From positions 1-36,880 of IMG/VR virus record IMGVR_UViG_3300027839_000030: a stretch of DNA of 36,880 bases. One strand, 5' to 3'. The notes under the pieces are model-generated. The model saw only the letters and a program-made list of their open reading frames with translations, did no database searches and was not told the origin of the DNA. Of the stretch, positions 24,357 to 31,502 are shown in pieces. Each line of letters opens with the position of its first letter. The stretch's first letter is position 1. Source of the DNA: a virus. A program made the translations under genes and the position numbers.

Positions 24357-24582
24357 CTACATTGCAAAACTAGAGTATAACGATAGAACCAAAGAACAGA
24401 TAAAAGAGGCCAGAGCATGGGGTAAAGCATTGGGGATATACGGTTTTACCGTAACTCCTAGAGGTAGTGGAGCTAGAACTCCAGAAACTAGAAAAGATGG
24501 ATTAGATTTAAGACACTATGACCAAAGTTTACCTTTACCTTTGGCGGAAACTGTAAGAATATACGTTAAAACTAAGAAATAA
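24346..24582 (+). CDS. Hypothetical early protein, 78 aa
   Basis: Two consecutive ATGs (24346, 24349) follow GGGGGAAAA, inside the last codons of the methyltransferase-like gene. The protein is basic and mixed alpha/beta (AKLEYNDRTKEQIKEARAWGKALGIYGF). No family recognised. The overlap indicates coupled expression with the upstream gene. Confidence 0.55.
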   Translation: MMYSYIAKLEYNDRTKEQIKEARAWGKALGIYGFTVTPRGSGARTPETRKDGLDLRHYDQSLPLPLAETVRIYVKTKK

Positions 24583-24599
24583 CTAACAAAGGAGACAAA

Positions 24600-24905
24600 A
24601 TGACAGCTTTAATCGGTATTATAGGAGTAGTATTTAGCAGTTATGTAGTTATGCCAGAATGGTATGACGATAGACCCTATGGTCATAGAGCAGAACATCC
24701 TACCATGTCAGCCTGTAAAACAGCTATAGAGCACAATGACGATATATGTGCTTACACTAAGGGTTTTGGAACTGATACTTTTGGTAGTGTTGGTCAATAT
24801 ACTCTAGAATCCAATACAGAAACAAAAGAGAATTTAGGTAAACTTAATTGGGTAGAATGTACATATTGGGCAGGCTGTTATACCGTAGAAAGGAGAATCA
24901 AATGA
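24600..24905 (+). CDS. Probable exported protein with hydrophobic N-terminus, 101 aa
   Basis: Good ribosome site AAAGGAG 6 nt before the ATG. Residues ~3-18 (ALIGIIGVVFSSYVVM) are hydrophobic, like a signal sequence or anchor, without a basic n-region. The remainder has four cysteines (SACKTAI, DDICAY, VECTYW, AGCYTV) spaced as two possible disulfides, suggesting an envelope or periplasmic location. No family recognised. Its stop overlaps the next ATG as ATGA. Confidence 0.55.
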   Translation: MTALIGIIGVVFSSYVVMPEWYDDRPYGHRAEHPTMSACKTAIEHNDDICAYTKGFGTDTFGSVGQYTLESNTETKENLGKLNWVECTYWAGCYTVERRIK

Positions 24906-25069
24906 TAAGTGAACATACAGGTAAAGATGAAGGTTTTTCTAGGTATTCATGTGATAGATGCGATAATGGACTAGCTGGAGATAGGTGGATATGGTTTCAA
25001 CTCAATGATAAGAATTATGAGGAAATGGGAGAATGCTGTAGTGATTGTTTAGAAGAAATTAATAATTAA
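24902..25069 (+). CDS. Small zinc-ribbon protein, 55 aa
   Basis: The ATG at 24902 is preferred because AGGAG lies just upstream and it overlaps the previous stop. The protein has CDRCDNG and, ~25 residues later, CCSDCLEE, giving two CxxC pairs that would bind one zinc. Between them is GDRWIWFQLNDKNYEEMG. Small ribbon proteins of this kind can bind RNA polymerase or nucleic acid; no specific partner can be inferred. Confidence 0.58.
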   Translation: MISEHTGKDEGFSRYSCDRCDNGLAGDRWIWFQLNDKNYEEMGECCSDCLEEINN

Positions 25070-25088
25070 ACTGGAAAGGAATTATATA

Positions 25089-25175
25089 ATGGATAAATAC
25101 TTGACAATCTGGGATTTACTCTTTAGTGTTATGTGTATAGGCTTTTCAATACTATTATTAATCATTGCTAAATAA
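25089..25175 (+). CDS. 28-residue membrane peptide
   Basis: ATG at 25089 follows AAAGGAATT. The peptide is a short polar start (MDKYLTIWD) and one hydrophobic segment (LLFSVMCIGFSILLLIIAK) to the end. A single-pass membrane peptide in the early region could act on host membrane functions, but nothing specific can be said. Confidence 0.5.
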   Translation: MDKYLTIWDLLFSVMCIGFSILLLIIAK

Positions 25176-25191
25176 ATAAGGTATAACTAAA

Positions 25192-25386
25192 ATGGAATAT
25201 TCAAACTTTGACGACTACCTAGAATCTGAATATACTCAAATAGACAATAGCGAATATTATGAGTGCAATGGTGCTCATATATGGCATGTAACCAACATTC
25301 AGGAAGAGTATTGGAGGATGAGAAAAGCTCCTTCAAGAACTTTCAATTATGATGAAATGCTTAATAAATGTGGAGTTGAACTATAA
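25192..25386 (+). CDS. Hypothetical acidic early protein, 64 aa
   Basis: Acidic and aromatic, with repeated Tyr/Glu (YSNFDDYLESEY, SEYYECNG, IQEEYWRMRKAP). No membrane segment and no recognised family. Its strongly acidic, Tyr-rich start would be compatible with a DNA-mimic or inhibitor protein, but this is speculation. The stop overlaps the next ATG by one base. The ribosome site is weak (AAGGTATAACTAAA). Confidence 0.5.
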   Translation: MEYSNFDDYLESEYTQIDNSEYYECNGAHIWHVTNIQEEYWRMRKAPSRTFNYDEMLNKCGVEL

Positions 25387-25565
25387 TGAGAAATGCTTCG
25401 AATTACCTTGCAAAACTTCACGAGGACCTGGAATCTAAAAAGAATATGGTGGATAAATGGTACGCGATGAGTGAGGACTTTAATTATTGGAAGTCTCAGG
25501 AAATTCTAAGAGCTGATATAAAGCTAATAGAAGCTAAAATCATAGAAGCCTCTAAGGAAGCCTAA
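25386..25565 (+). CDS. Small coiled-coil protein, 59 aa
   Basis: ATG at 25386 shares its A with the previous stop codon. The product is one long charged helix (AKLHEDLESKKNMVDKWY, then ILRADIKLIEAKIIEASKEA) without membrane segment. No family recognised. Retained on coupling to the upstream gene and on helical, in-register sequence. A 120-bp gap follows. Confidence 0.5.
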   Translation: MRNASNYLAKLHEDLESKKNMVDKWYAMSEDFNYWKSQEILRADIKLIEAKIIEASKEA

Positions 25566-25605
25566 GAGCCGATTCTAGGCCGTCTTATTCTAACGGGTAA
25601 GGTGG

Positions 25606-25662
25606 CTTAGGGTAGGCCCTTAAGTGACCTTAGAAGTACAATAAGAAGGTAAAAACTACCTT
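25606..25662 (+). other. Two small inverted repeats in the 25566-25688 intergenic gap
   Basis: The 123-bp gap contains no gene. CTTAGGG (25606-25612) can pair with CCCTTAAG (25617-25624) with one bulge, and AAGGTA (25646-25651) pairs with TACCTT (25657-25662) around a 5-nt loop. The second is followed by TAAATAATTAAT, not by a run of T, so neither is a convincing terminator. They may be processing or regulatory hairpins. Confidence 0.4.
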
Positions 25663-25688
25663 TAAATAATTAATACAGGAGAGATACT

Positions 25689-25841
25689 ATGCTTACACCT
25701 AGAGAGCAGCAAATAGTAGAGCTGGCAGTGACTACTGCTATTGATAAAGTAAAGAATAATGAAGCATTATTGACGCAGTGGCTAGAAGAAATAAAAACAC
25801 CCTCTAAAGATATGATAATAAAGGATAATCCAGCATTGTAG
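25689..25841 (+). CDS. Small hypothetical early protein, 50 aa
   Basis: ATG at 25689 follows ACAGGAGAGATACT, a good ribosome site. The product is an amphipathic helix (REQQIVELAVTTAIDKVKNN, then LLTQWLEEIK) with a polar tail. No family recognised. It is isolated between two non-coding stretches. Confidence 0.55.
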   Translation: MLTPREQQIVELAVTTAIDKVKNNEALLTQWLEEIKTPSKDMIIKDNPAL

Positions 25842-25858
25842 TTGATGTAGGGAAAAAT

Positions 25859-26000
25859 CCCTATATAGAAGTATATAAGGTAACACTATAGAAGTACTAT
25901 AGAAGAACTATAGATCTAAGAAGTAAGTAAGGAAGTAAGTAAGGAAGTGTTACCTAGTGTACACTTAAGTAACACTCAAAGTATTACCAATGGTAACACT
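25859..26000 (+). repeat. Repeat-dense control region (three repeat families)
   Basis: Three 11-nt units with core ACTATAGA at 25884, 25895 and 25906, plus a related TATATAGAAG just upstream; two identical 12-nt units AAGTAAGTAAGG at 25921 and 25933; and the 9-mer GGTAACACT at 25879 (+), 25946 (inverted), 25968 (one mismatch) and 25992. The last overlaps the 13-nt palindrome TTACCAATGGTAA (25984-25996). The ribosome site and ATG of the next gene (26037) lie 40 bp downstream. It looks like an iteron-type origin or multi-operator region; phage-polymerase promoter elements are another option because CTATAG occurs three times. Confidence 0.75.
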
Positions 26001-26036
26001 AACTCTACCATTAATAAACCTAAGGAGACTACTATT

Positions 26037-26330
26037 ATGAAAGACTTAGTGACAGATCTAGCTAGAAACACCATGACAGATACATCAGATGACTACTACC
26101 CTAGTCAACTCACTCCTATGGAGAGAGAAGATATCAGGTTATCTGAAGTGGCAGATCATCCATACCCTGTCAGAGTAACTAAACCAGATGGTTTCAGTAA
26201 TTATATCTCAGGTGTAGTATTATCAGGGTATCGGTATAACTCACTTACCAATACCCTTAGAAAGACTAAGATGCCACAGTTAACTAAGTTATCTTTAGTT
26301 ACCCTGGAGACAATGATAGAAAAAGCTTGA
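26037..26330 (+). CDS. Hypothetical early protein, 97 aa
   Basis: The ATG at 26037 is chosen because AAGGAG stands 9 nt before it; the longer frame from GTG 25947 would run through the repeat region. The protein has an acidic, Tyr/Asp-rich first third (MTDTSDDYYPSQLTPMERED), a beta-rich middle (YPVRVTKPDGFSNYISGVVL) and a Leu/Thr-rich helical end. No family recognised. Its stop codon lies inside the -35 element of the next promoter. Confidence 0.55.
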   Translation: MKDLVTDLARNTMTDTSDDYYPSQLTPMEREDIRLSEVADHPYPVRVTKPDGFSNYISGVVLSGYRYNSLTNTLRKTKMPQLTKLSLVTLETMIEKA

Positions 26331-26354
26331 CATTCTAGCTAAGAATGTTATACT
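26327..26354 (+). promoter_or_regulatory. Sigma70-type promoter 3 with palindrome in the spacer
   Basis: TTGACA at 26327-26332, 16-bp spacer and TATACT at 26349-26354, with an extended -10 TG (TGTTATACT). The spacer and -35 edge form a perfect 7-bp inverted repeat, ACATTCT (26330-26336) and AGAATGT (26342-26348), separated by AGCTA: a candidate operator. The transcript would start near 26361, 26 nt before a long hairpin. Confidence 0.75.
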
Positions 26355-26386
26355 AGGGTTAGTGTTATTATTAACCAGAGTTTATT

Positions 26387-26444
26387 AAGCCAAGGAACTT
26401 CCAGATATAGTGTGCAGGGGATACACTGGAAGTTGCCTTGGCTT
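26387..26444 (+). ncRNA. Strong RNA hairpin in the leader after promoter 3
   Basis: AAGCCAAGGAACTTCCAG (26387-26404) pairs with CTGGAAGTTGCCTTGGCTT (26426-26444) over 18 bp with a single bulged G; the 21-nt loop contains AGTGT and ACA that can extend pairing. It begins about 26 nt after the predicted transcription start. Only scattered T follows it, so it is a weak terminator at best. It may be a small structured RNA, an RNase III site of the kind between T7 early genes, or a leader controlling the next gene, whose ATG at 26458 has no visible ribosome site. Confidence 0.55.
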
Positions 26445-26457
26445 TACCTATTTATAA

Positions 26458-26748
26458 ATGAATCCTATATTACTTTCTATAACCCTGGTTATACCATTAG
26501 CTTCCACTGGTATTGACTGGAACATCCACGAAGTACCCAACCAAATGACTATTACCTTTGAGTCAGGGGTTAAAGCTAGTTATGCCACTATGAGAGTATC
26601 ATGTGATACTACATCTACTAAGAGTGGACTAGTTCTATACAAAACTAAAGATACAGATCAACAGACATGCTACCTGACAGATACCAATACCCCTATCTTA
26701 GTTAGGGCACCTTGGGAACCTGTTACTACTAAAACCTATAAGCAGTAA
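26458..26748 (+). CDS. Putative exported protein behind the leader hairpin, 96 aa
   Basis: The product starts with a hydrophobic stretch (MNPILLSITLVIPLAST), compatible with a signal sequence although without basic residues, followed by a beta-rich, Thr-rich domain with two cysteines (RVSCDTTS and QTCYLTD). A disulfide-linked periplasmic domain is plausible. No family recognised. The upstream 14 nt lack a Shine-Dalgarno sequence, unusual here, and the hairpin ends 13 nt before the ATG. Confidence 0.55.
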   Translation: MNPILLSITLVIPLASTGIDWNIHEVPNQMTITFESGVKASYATMRVSCDTTSTKSGLVLYKTKDTDQQTCYLTDTNTPILVRAPWEPVTTKTYKQ

Positions 26749-26786
26749 ATAGATACGTTATTCACCGCACCAGAGGAGATGTTCTT

Positions 26787-27050
26787 ATGACTACTCAAAC
26801 CTATAAGGTAGAGCTTACATATGATACAATTGATTCTATCCTAGTACAGACCTTACAAACTCAGTTCGAGGAAGTTAGTGTCGAACTAGAGAACCGTATG
26901 GGAAAAGAAGGGAGTTATGGTATCTTCCACAGTGATAAAAGAAAAGATATAGCTGCAATTAAAGCACAGTTAAAAGCAATAGAAAAAGTATTAAAATATA
27001 ATATGATAGATGAGGAGTTTAAGCTATGGAAACTAGGGCAACTTACCTAG
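26787..27050 (+). CDS. Hypothetical protein, 87 aa
   Basis: Start has AGAGGAGATGTTCTT before the ATG. The protein begins with a beta strand (YKVELTYDTIDSILVQ) and continues with two helices (QFEEVSVELENRM, KDIAAIKAQLKAIEKVLKY). Similar small proteins, with VELTY.T.D.I near the N-terminus, occur in marine podoviruses; their role is unknown to me. It overlaps thyX by 25 nt. Confidence 0.6.
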   Translation: MTTQTYKVELTYDTIDSILVQTLQTQFEEVSVELENRMGKEGSYGIFHSDKRKDIAAIKAQLKAIEKVLKYNMIDEEFKLWKLGQLT

Positions 27051-27712
27051 ATGTACTTGATCATGGTTTTGTACGTCTAGTTGACAGCATGGGCAGTGAT
27101 CTATCTGTAGTTAGAGCTGCCAGGGTATCCTATGATGCTGCTTGGAGGGCAGGAGATGACACAGAGGGAGATAGGAAGCTTATTAACTACCTTTGGAAAC
27201 ACAAGCATTCTACTCCCTTTGAAGCAGTTACCTTTACCTTTGAAGTCAAAGCACCTATCTTCGTATTACGTCAGTGGCATAGACACAGAACATGGAGTTA
27301 CAATGAATTATCAGCTAGGTATAAAGAGATGCCAGAAGAGTACTATGTACCTGATGTAGAGCAAATCACAACCCAGTCCACTGATAATAAACAGATGCGT
27401 ACAAATGAACCAAATGAGCATTGTTTAGAGATTGGGGAGTATATAGACGAACATAACAAACAGGCATTTAGACTGTACCATAAGCTACTAGATCAAGAAT
27501 GTCCTAGAGAACTAGCTAGGACTATACTTCCATTAGCTACTTATAGCCACATGTTTGCTACTGTCAACTTGCTTAATCTTATGAAGTTCTGTACTCTAAG
27601 AACACATGATCATGCTCAGTATGAAATCAGGGTATATGCTAAAGCTATGTTGGAGTTAGCTAAAACTGTAGCCCCTATTTGTCTAGCAGCATGGGAGAGG
27701 GAATCACCATGA
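27026..27712 (+). CDS. thyX: Flavin-dependent thymidylate synthase ThyX
   Basis: FAD-dependent synthase that converts dUMP to dTMP with methylenetetrahydrofolate and NAD(P)H. The 228-aa protein contains the signature RHRTWSYNELSARY at residues 86-99 (RHRxxSxNxxSxR), preceded by HKHSTPFE with the substrate-binding His, and a C-terminal LRTHDHAQYEIR that matches the dUMP-binding LRxxxxAQxEIR motif. Length is normal. It provides dTMP for phage replication and can act where the host lacks ThyA or folate is scarce. It overlaps its upstream neighbour, and the downstream Nfu-like gene starts as ATGA at its stop. Confidence 0.95.
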   Translation: METRATYLDVLDHGFVRLVDSMGSDLSVVRAARVSYDAAWRAGDDTEGDRKLINYLWKHKHSTPFEAVTFTFEVKAPIFVLRQWHRHRTWSYNELSARYKEMPEEYYVPDVEQITTQSTDNKQMRTNEPNEHCLEIGEYIDEHNKQAFRLYHKLLDQECPRELARTILPLATYSHMFATVNLLNLMKFCTLRTHDHAQYEIRVYAKAMLELAKTVAPICLAAWERESP

Positions 27713-27966
27713 ACGATGAAGAGAAGTTCCAAGCTATTGAAGATCTATTCGATGAATCTATCAGACCAGCATTAATGGCAGATGGTGGGAACATAGAGCT
27801 AGACCTAGTAAAAGGAAATGAAGTAGTTATCAGTTTCCAGGGAGCCTGTGGTAGCTGTCCTTCTTCTTCTGGTGGTACACTTAGGGGAATCGAGAGAGCA
27901 CTAAGACAGGCCATAGATCCTGAGATTGTAGTTATACCTACTAACGCTTATAAACCACCAGCTTAA
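27709..27966 (+). CDS. Nfu/NifU C-terminal-domain Fe-S scaffold protein
   Basis: An 85-aa protein from the ATG at 27709 (GAGAGG ribosome site, ATGA overlap with thyX); a TTG ten codons earlier is less likely. It consists of the Nfu domain alone: an acidic first helix (IEDLFDESIRPALMADGG), NIELDLV, a beta strand, then GACGSCPSSS with Cys47 and Cys50, and TLRGIERALRQAI. This CxxC binds a bridged [4Fe-4S] cluster in a homodimer and passes it to apo-proteins. No NfuA-type A-domain is fused. A client is not visible; Fe-S use in phage nucleotide metabolism or host photosynthesis/respiration would be guesses. Confidence 0.9.
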   Translation: MNDEEKFQAIEDLFDESIRPALMADGGNIELDLVKGNEVVISFQGACGSCPSSSGGTLRGIERALRQAIDPEIVVIPTNAYKPPA

Positions 27967-27967
27967 T

Positions 27968-28210
27968 ATGATAACCGTACAAATCAGTTACAGCATAGCA
28001 ACTTTAATATCTGCCTATTCGGTAGTATTCCAGTGGATGCCAAGAGTAGGCGTTCTACTTGGGTTCTTCATGCAGTTTGCATGGGTACACTACTGGTATA
28101 CTACGGGACAGATGGGTATTATCATTCTGGATAGTGGAATACTATTAATATACATCTTACGATTAATACAGTACTGGAGGGAGAGATGCTCAACAGACAA
28201 AAGTTACTAG
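27968..28210 (+). CDS. Small polytopic membrane protein, 80 aa
   Basis: Three predicted membrane segments: ~4-22 (SYSIATLISAYSVVFQW), ~28-45 (VLLGFFMQFAWVHYW) and ~48-68 (GQMGIIILDSGILLIYILRL), with a charged C-terminus. No recognised family; the Trp/Tyr-rich second helix and a 3-helix layout could suit a half-transporter-like or inhibitor protein. It starts 1 nt after the Nfu stop and overlaps the RNA polymerase ATG by 25 nt. Confidence 0.6.
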   Translation: MITVQISYSIATLISAYSVVFQWMPRVGVLLGFFMQFAWVHYWYTTGQMGIIILDSGILLIYILRLIQYWRERCSTDKSY

Positions 28211-30582
28211 AAGCAGAGATGGTATCCCTAGGTGTCAAGAGATACCGAAAGGAGAACTCAGAAGCTAAGAAGGGGAAGCATGAAGCTACCACACCAGCAG
28301 GTATCCAGTTCATTAGGAAGTCATGCTCTAAGGTATCTAATGCTATTGATACCCTGCATAAAGAGATGGTCAGTGGTAAGCCTATCAAGTACAATGTAGA
28401 TGCAGTCAAGAGACTGGCTGAGTTGCCCTCAGATGTGATATCTTTCCTTGCTCTTAAGGGATGTATCAATCACCTGAGTACACCAGTGAAACTAGTTAAG
28501 GTAGCCCTAGAGGTGGGTGGGTTTATTGAAGATGAAGCTAGGTTTAGGAACTTTAGAGAGACTAACCCTGCTCTATTTGCTGTGGTCTCTAGGGATCTAG
28601 CAAAGAGAACCACCAACTACAGAAAACAAAAGAGAGTACTAGCTCACTCCAGTATTAAAGCTGATGTGGTATGGGAAAACTGGCTACCAGGTAACAAGGT
28701 GAGACTAGGGCAGCTACTAGTGGAACTAGTGTGTGATGCTACAGGTATCTTTGAGATACGTAAGCAGACTAAAGATGTTCAAGGTAAGTACAAGCAGGTA
28801 TACTGGCTGGAAGCTACAGAAGCTTCCCTGAAATGGATAGACGGTAAGAACTCAGTGTGTGAACTATTGAGTCCTGTGAAGTTACCATGTATCATTAGTC
28901 CTCGCAAGTGGACCTCAGTGTACACTGGTGGCTACTACCAGTACACCAACATGAACCTGGTGAAATCTAATGATGACACCTATATGCAACAGCTAGATAG
29001 TTCTAATTTAAAGGAGGTATTTCATGCAGTTAACACAGTCCAAGAAACTGGATGGAGAGTCTCTCCGAAAGTCTTTGAAGTCATGGATAGACTCTTTGAC
29101 TCACAGGCAAGTTGTGGCGTTATACCAGAATTTGGAGAACGGCACATGGAACGTCCGTATCCAAAGCACGGAACTAAAGAAGAAATAATAGAGTGGAAAC
29201 GTGAAGCAACACTCATGTATTCTGATAACCAACGTAGGAAAACAAAGCGCATCCAATTCAGTCAATTGATGTGGATGGCTAGGAAGTTTAAAGATGAAAA
29301 AGCTATATACTTTCCGCATACGCTCGATTTCAGAGGTAGACTTTATGCAAACACAGCTTTCCTCAACCCCCAAGGAGAAGATTCAGCAAGAGGACTACTT
29401 GAGTTCTCTAGAGGAAAACCTCTTGGAGCTTCAGGATACGCATGGCTCAAGGTACACATTGCAAACTGTTTCGGGGAAGATAAGATCTCCCTCGAAGAAA
29501 GGGTAGAGTGGACAGATGAACATTCGGACGACATTATGTTGTGTGGCATTGATCCTCTTACTAGCCGTATGTGGATGGACGCTGATAAACCCTGGCAGTT
29601 CCTTAGGGCTTGCATGGAGTTCACTTGCTGTAACGGGAATGTTGATTACATCAGCCATCTGCCTATCACGGTAGACGGTTCTTGTAATGGACTGCAGCAC
29701 TTCTCAGCTATGCTCAAGGATGAAGTAGGTGGATGTGCTACTAACTTAATACCATATGATCAACCACAGGATATCTATGAGATCGTTAGAGAACATACTG
29801 TTACTCGCATTAGTCGTGATACTGATAGTGAGTTTTTATTTTGGCATAAAGTCCTCAACAGAGGGCTGGTAAAACGTCCAGTAATGACCACACCTTATGG
29901 AGCTACACTTTATGGAATGCGTGAGCAAATACATCAGGAACTTAAAAAACAGTTGGACAAAGGAGTACAATTTCAAGGCATTGACGCTACTAGTGATCTA
30001 TGGCCTCATTGCAAGTACCTTGCTTCTCATATTTATGAAGCTATTGGCGAAGTTGTTATATCTTCTAGGGTAGGCATGAAGTGGCTACAGGATGTGTCCA
30101 GGGCAATGAGTAAGGCAGACAGGCCCATCTACTGGACACTTCCTACAGGCTTCATAGTTAAACAGAAGTATATCAAGTCAGTGGTAAAGGAAATTAAGAC
30201 AGTTATAAACGGACGTATGGCTTCTCTCTATGCTGGAGTTCTACATGATGACCAGCGTATGGATAAGTCCAGACAGGTGAATGGTATTGCTCCTAACTTT
30301 GTTCATAGCTTAGATGCTTGTCACCTAATGATGACTATAGTTAAAGCTAAGGATGAGTATGGGATAGAAGACTTCTCTGTAGTTCACGATAGCTTTGGGA
30401 CTCATGCGTGTGACATAGAGCAGCTAGGGATGGTCCTAAGAGAAACTTTCTGTGAACTATATACAGGAGACATATTACTAAACTTTAAAAAGGAACAGAG
30501 GGATATTAAATTACCAGAGTTACCACAGTTTGGTGAGTTGGATATTAAAGAAGTCTTGGACAGTGAATTCTTTTTTAGTTAA
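28186..30582 (+). CDS. Phage single-subunit DNA-directed RNA polymerase (T7 gp1-like)
   Basis: Transcribes the middle and late genes. It is 798 aa against 883 in T7, shortened mainly in the N-terminal part. The palm metal ligand is VDGSCNGLQHF with Asp497 (T7 Asp537), the O-helix KRPVMTTPYG with Lys563 and Tyr571 (T7 Lys631 and Tyr639), and HDSFG with Asp735 (T7 Asp812). FPHTLDFRGRLY upstream also matches the family. The gene ends ESEFFFS-like with aromatic residues, in keeping with the C-terminal foot near the active site. The start has GGAGGGAG directly upstream. A sigma70-type promoter begins 4 nt after the stop. Confidence 0.97.
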   Translation: MLNRQKLLEAEMVSLGVKRYRKENSEAKKGKHEATTPAGIQFIRKSCSKVSNAIDTLHKEMVSGKPIKYNVDAVKRLAELPSDVISFLALKGCINHLSTPVKLVKVALEVGGFIEDEARFRNFRETNPALFAVVSRDLAKRTTNYRKQKRVLAHSSIKADVVWENWLPGNKVRLGQLLVELVCDATGIFEIRKQTKDVQGKYKQVYWLEATEASLKWIDGKNSVCELLSPVKLPCIISPRKWTSVYTGGYYQYTNMNLVKSNDDTYMQQLDSSNLKEVFHAVNTVQETGWRVSPKVFEVMDRLFDSQASCGVIPEFGERHMERPYPKHGTKEEIIEWKREATLMYSDNQRRKTKRIQFSQLMWMARKFKDEKAIYFPHTLDFRGRLYANTAFLNPQGEDSARGLLEFSRGKPLGASGYAWLKVHIANCFGEDKISLEERVEWTDEHSDDIMLCGIDPLTSRMWMDADKPWQFLRACMEFTCCNGNVDYISHLPITVDGSCNGLQHFSAMLKDEVGGCATNLIPYDQPQDIYEIVREHTVTRISRDTDSEFLFWHKVLNRGLVKRPVMTTPYGATLYGMREQIHQELKKQLDKGVQFQGIDATSDLWPHCKYLASHIYEAIGEVVISSRVGMKWLQDVSRAMSKADRPIYWTLPTGFIVKQKYIKSVVKEIKTVINGRMASLYAGVLHDDQRMDKSRQVNGIAPNFVHSLDACHLMMTIVKAKDEYGIEDFSVVHDSFGTHACDIEQLGMVLRETFCELYTGDILLNFKKEQRDIKLPELPQFGELDIKEVLDSEFFFS

Positions 30583-30585
30583 GTG

Positions 30586-30613
30586 TTGACTTCCTCGCTT
30601 AGAATGTTATACT
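30586..30613 (+). promoter_or_regulatory. Sigma70-type promoter 4 after the RNA polymerase gene
   Basis: TTGACT at 30586-30591, 16-bp spacer and TATACT at 30608-30613 with an extended -10 (TGTTATACT). Its spacer GCTTAGAATG is nearly identical to that of promoter 3 (GCTAAGAATG), but the left half of the palindrome is degraded. It can express the replication genes from the host polymerase. Confidence 0.7.
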
Positions 30614-30658
30614 GAAGTTAAGTTAATTTAGACACGCAAACAAAGGAGGTGTCAGCAA

Positions 30659-30922
30659 GTGAGTAGTTTTTCAGCAAATGCAGATGTAGTTAAAGTATCC
30701 GAAGGAATGATTAAGATGATGGAAGTATTGGAACGATTTAGTAAGGCTGAGAAGTATGCCATAGTCTCAGCAGTGTTCAACTGTATGTACAACAATAAGT
30801 TTCATGGTAGGCGGTCAGTCACTGACCTTATGGGAGCAGCAGATAACATGCGTAGTGAATGCAAGAGATTGAAGATACCCGAATTCGGGGGAGCAGAGAA
30901 ATTCATCCAAGGAGAATTATAA
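30659..30922 (+). CDS. Hypothetical protein, 87 aa, GTG start
   Basis: GTG at 30659 preceded by AAAGGAGGT, a near-perfect Shine-Dalgarno sequence 8 nt upstream. The protein is helical: MIKMMEVLERFSKAEKYAIVSAVFNCMYNNKF and then a basic, Arg-rich stretch. No family recognised with confidence. First gene of the replication cluster from promoter 4 and probably co-transcribed with the ssDNA-binding protein. Confidence 0.6.
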   Translation: MSSFSANADVVKVSEGMIKMMEVLERFSKAEKYAIVSAVFNCMYNNKFHGRRSVTDLMGAADNMRSECKRLKIPEFGGAEKFIQGEL

Positions 30923-30923
30923 T

Positions 30924-31502
30924 ATGGCAAATCAAATGTACATCACCCCAGTAGGAACAGCAGTGTATCCGTGGTTGAACAATCCTGATACACGCTTTGA
31001 TGCTGATGGTGTATACCAAGTTACACTACAGCTTAGTAAGGAAGACACCAAGCCTATCAATGCAGTAGTAAAGCCTTTGATGGATGGTGGTAAGAACAAT
31101 CCTATCAAGCCAGAGTTAGATGACCAGGGTAATGCTACAGGAAATTACCTAGTTAAGTTTAAGTTGAAAGCCCTTGTTAAACCTAAGAAGAGTGAACCTT
31201 TCACCCAGTCTCCTGTCTTACTAGATGAGGATGGCAATAGATTGGATGCCTTGATTGCTGGTGGTTCCAAAATGAAGATTGCTTATGAACCATTCGCATA
31301 CAGTGCAATGGGTGGTGGCGTATCTTTGAGAGTTAAGAAAGTTAGGATGGCTAAAGGTGGTCTTATTGAGTATGTTGCAAAGGATGCTAACTTAGATTGG
31401 GGAGATGATTGTGTTGACAAACCTAAGAAAGAGGAACCAGTAGTTGAGGTAGCAGTATTAGACGATATGTCTAGTCCTGATTTAGATGATGAAGATTTCT
31501 AG
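30924..31502 (+). CDS. Single-stranded DNA-binding protein (gp2.5-like)
   Basis: Binds ssDNA and coordinates polymerase and helicase. The 192-aa length compares with 232 in T7. An OB-fold domain with the pattern G.A.YPWLNNPDTRFDADGVY.V.L is followed by KF.LKALVKPK, and the C-terminus is an acidic tail ending in DLDDEDF. The terminal Phe after acidic residues is the signature of T7 gp2.5, used to contact replication partners. Its last 17 nt overlap the start of endonuclease I. Confidence 0.9.
   Translation: MANQMYITPVGTAVYPWLNNPDTRFDADGVYQVTLQLSKEDTKPINAVVKPLMDGGKNNPIKPELDDQGNATGNYLVKFKLKALVKPKKSEPFTQSPVLLDEDGNRLDALIAGGSKMKIAYEPFAYSAMGGGVSLRVKKVRMAKGGLIEYVAKDANLDWGDDCVDKPKKEEPVVEVAVLDDMSSPDLDDEDF

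Noticed and set aside
25947-26036. GTG start at 25947 for the 97-aa early protein
   Set aside because: The extra 30 residues would be encoded by the repeat region, while ATG 26037 has AAGGAG at ideal spacing.
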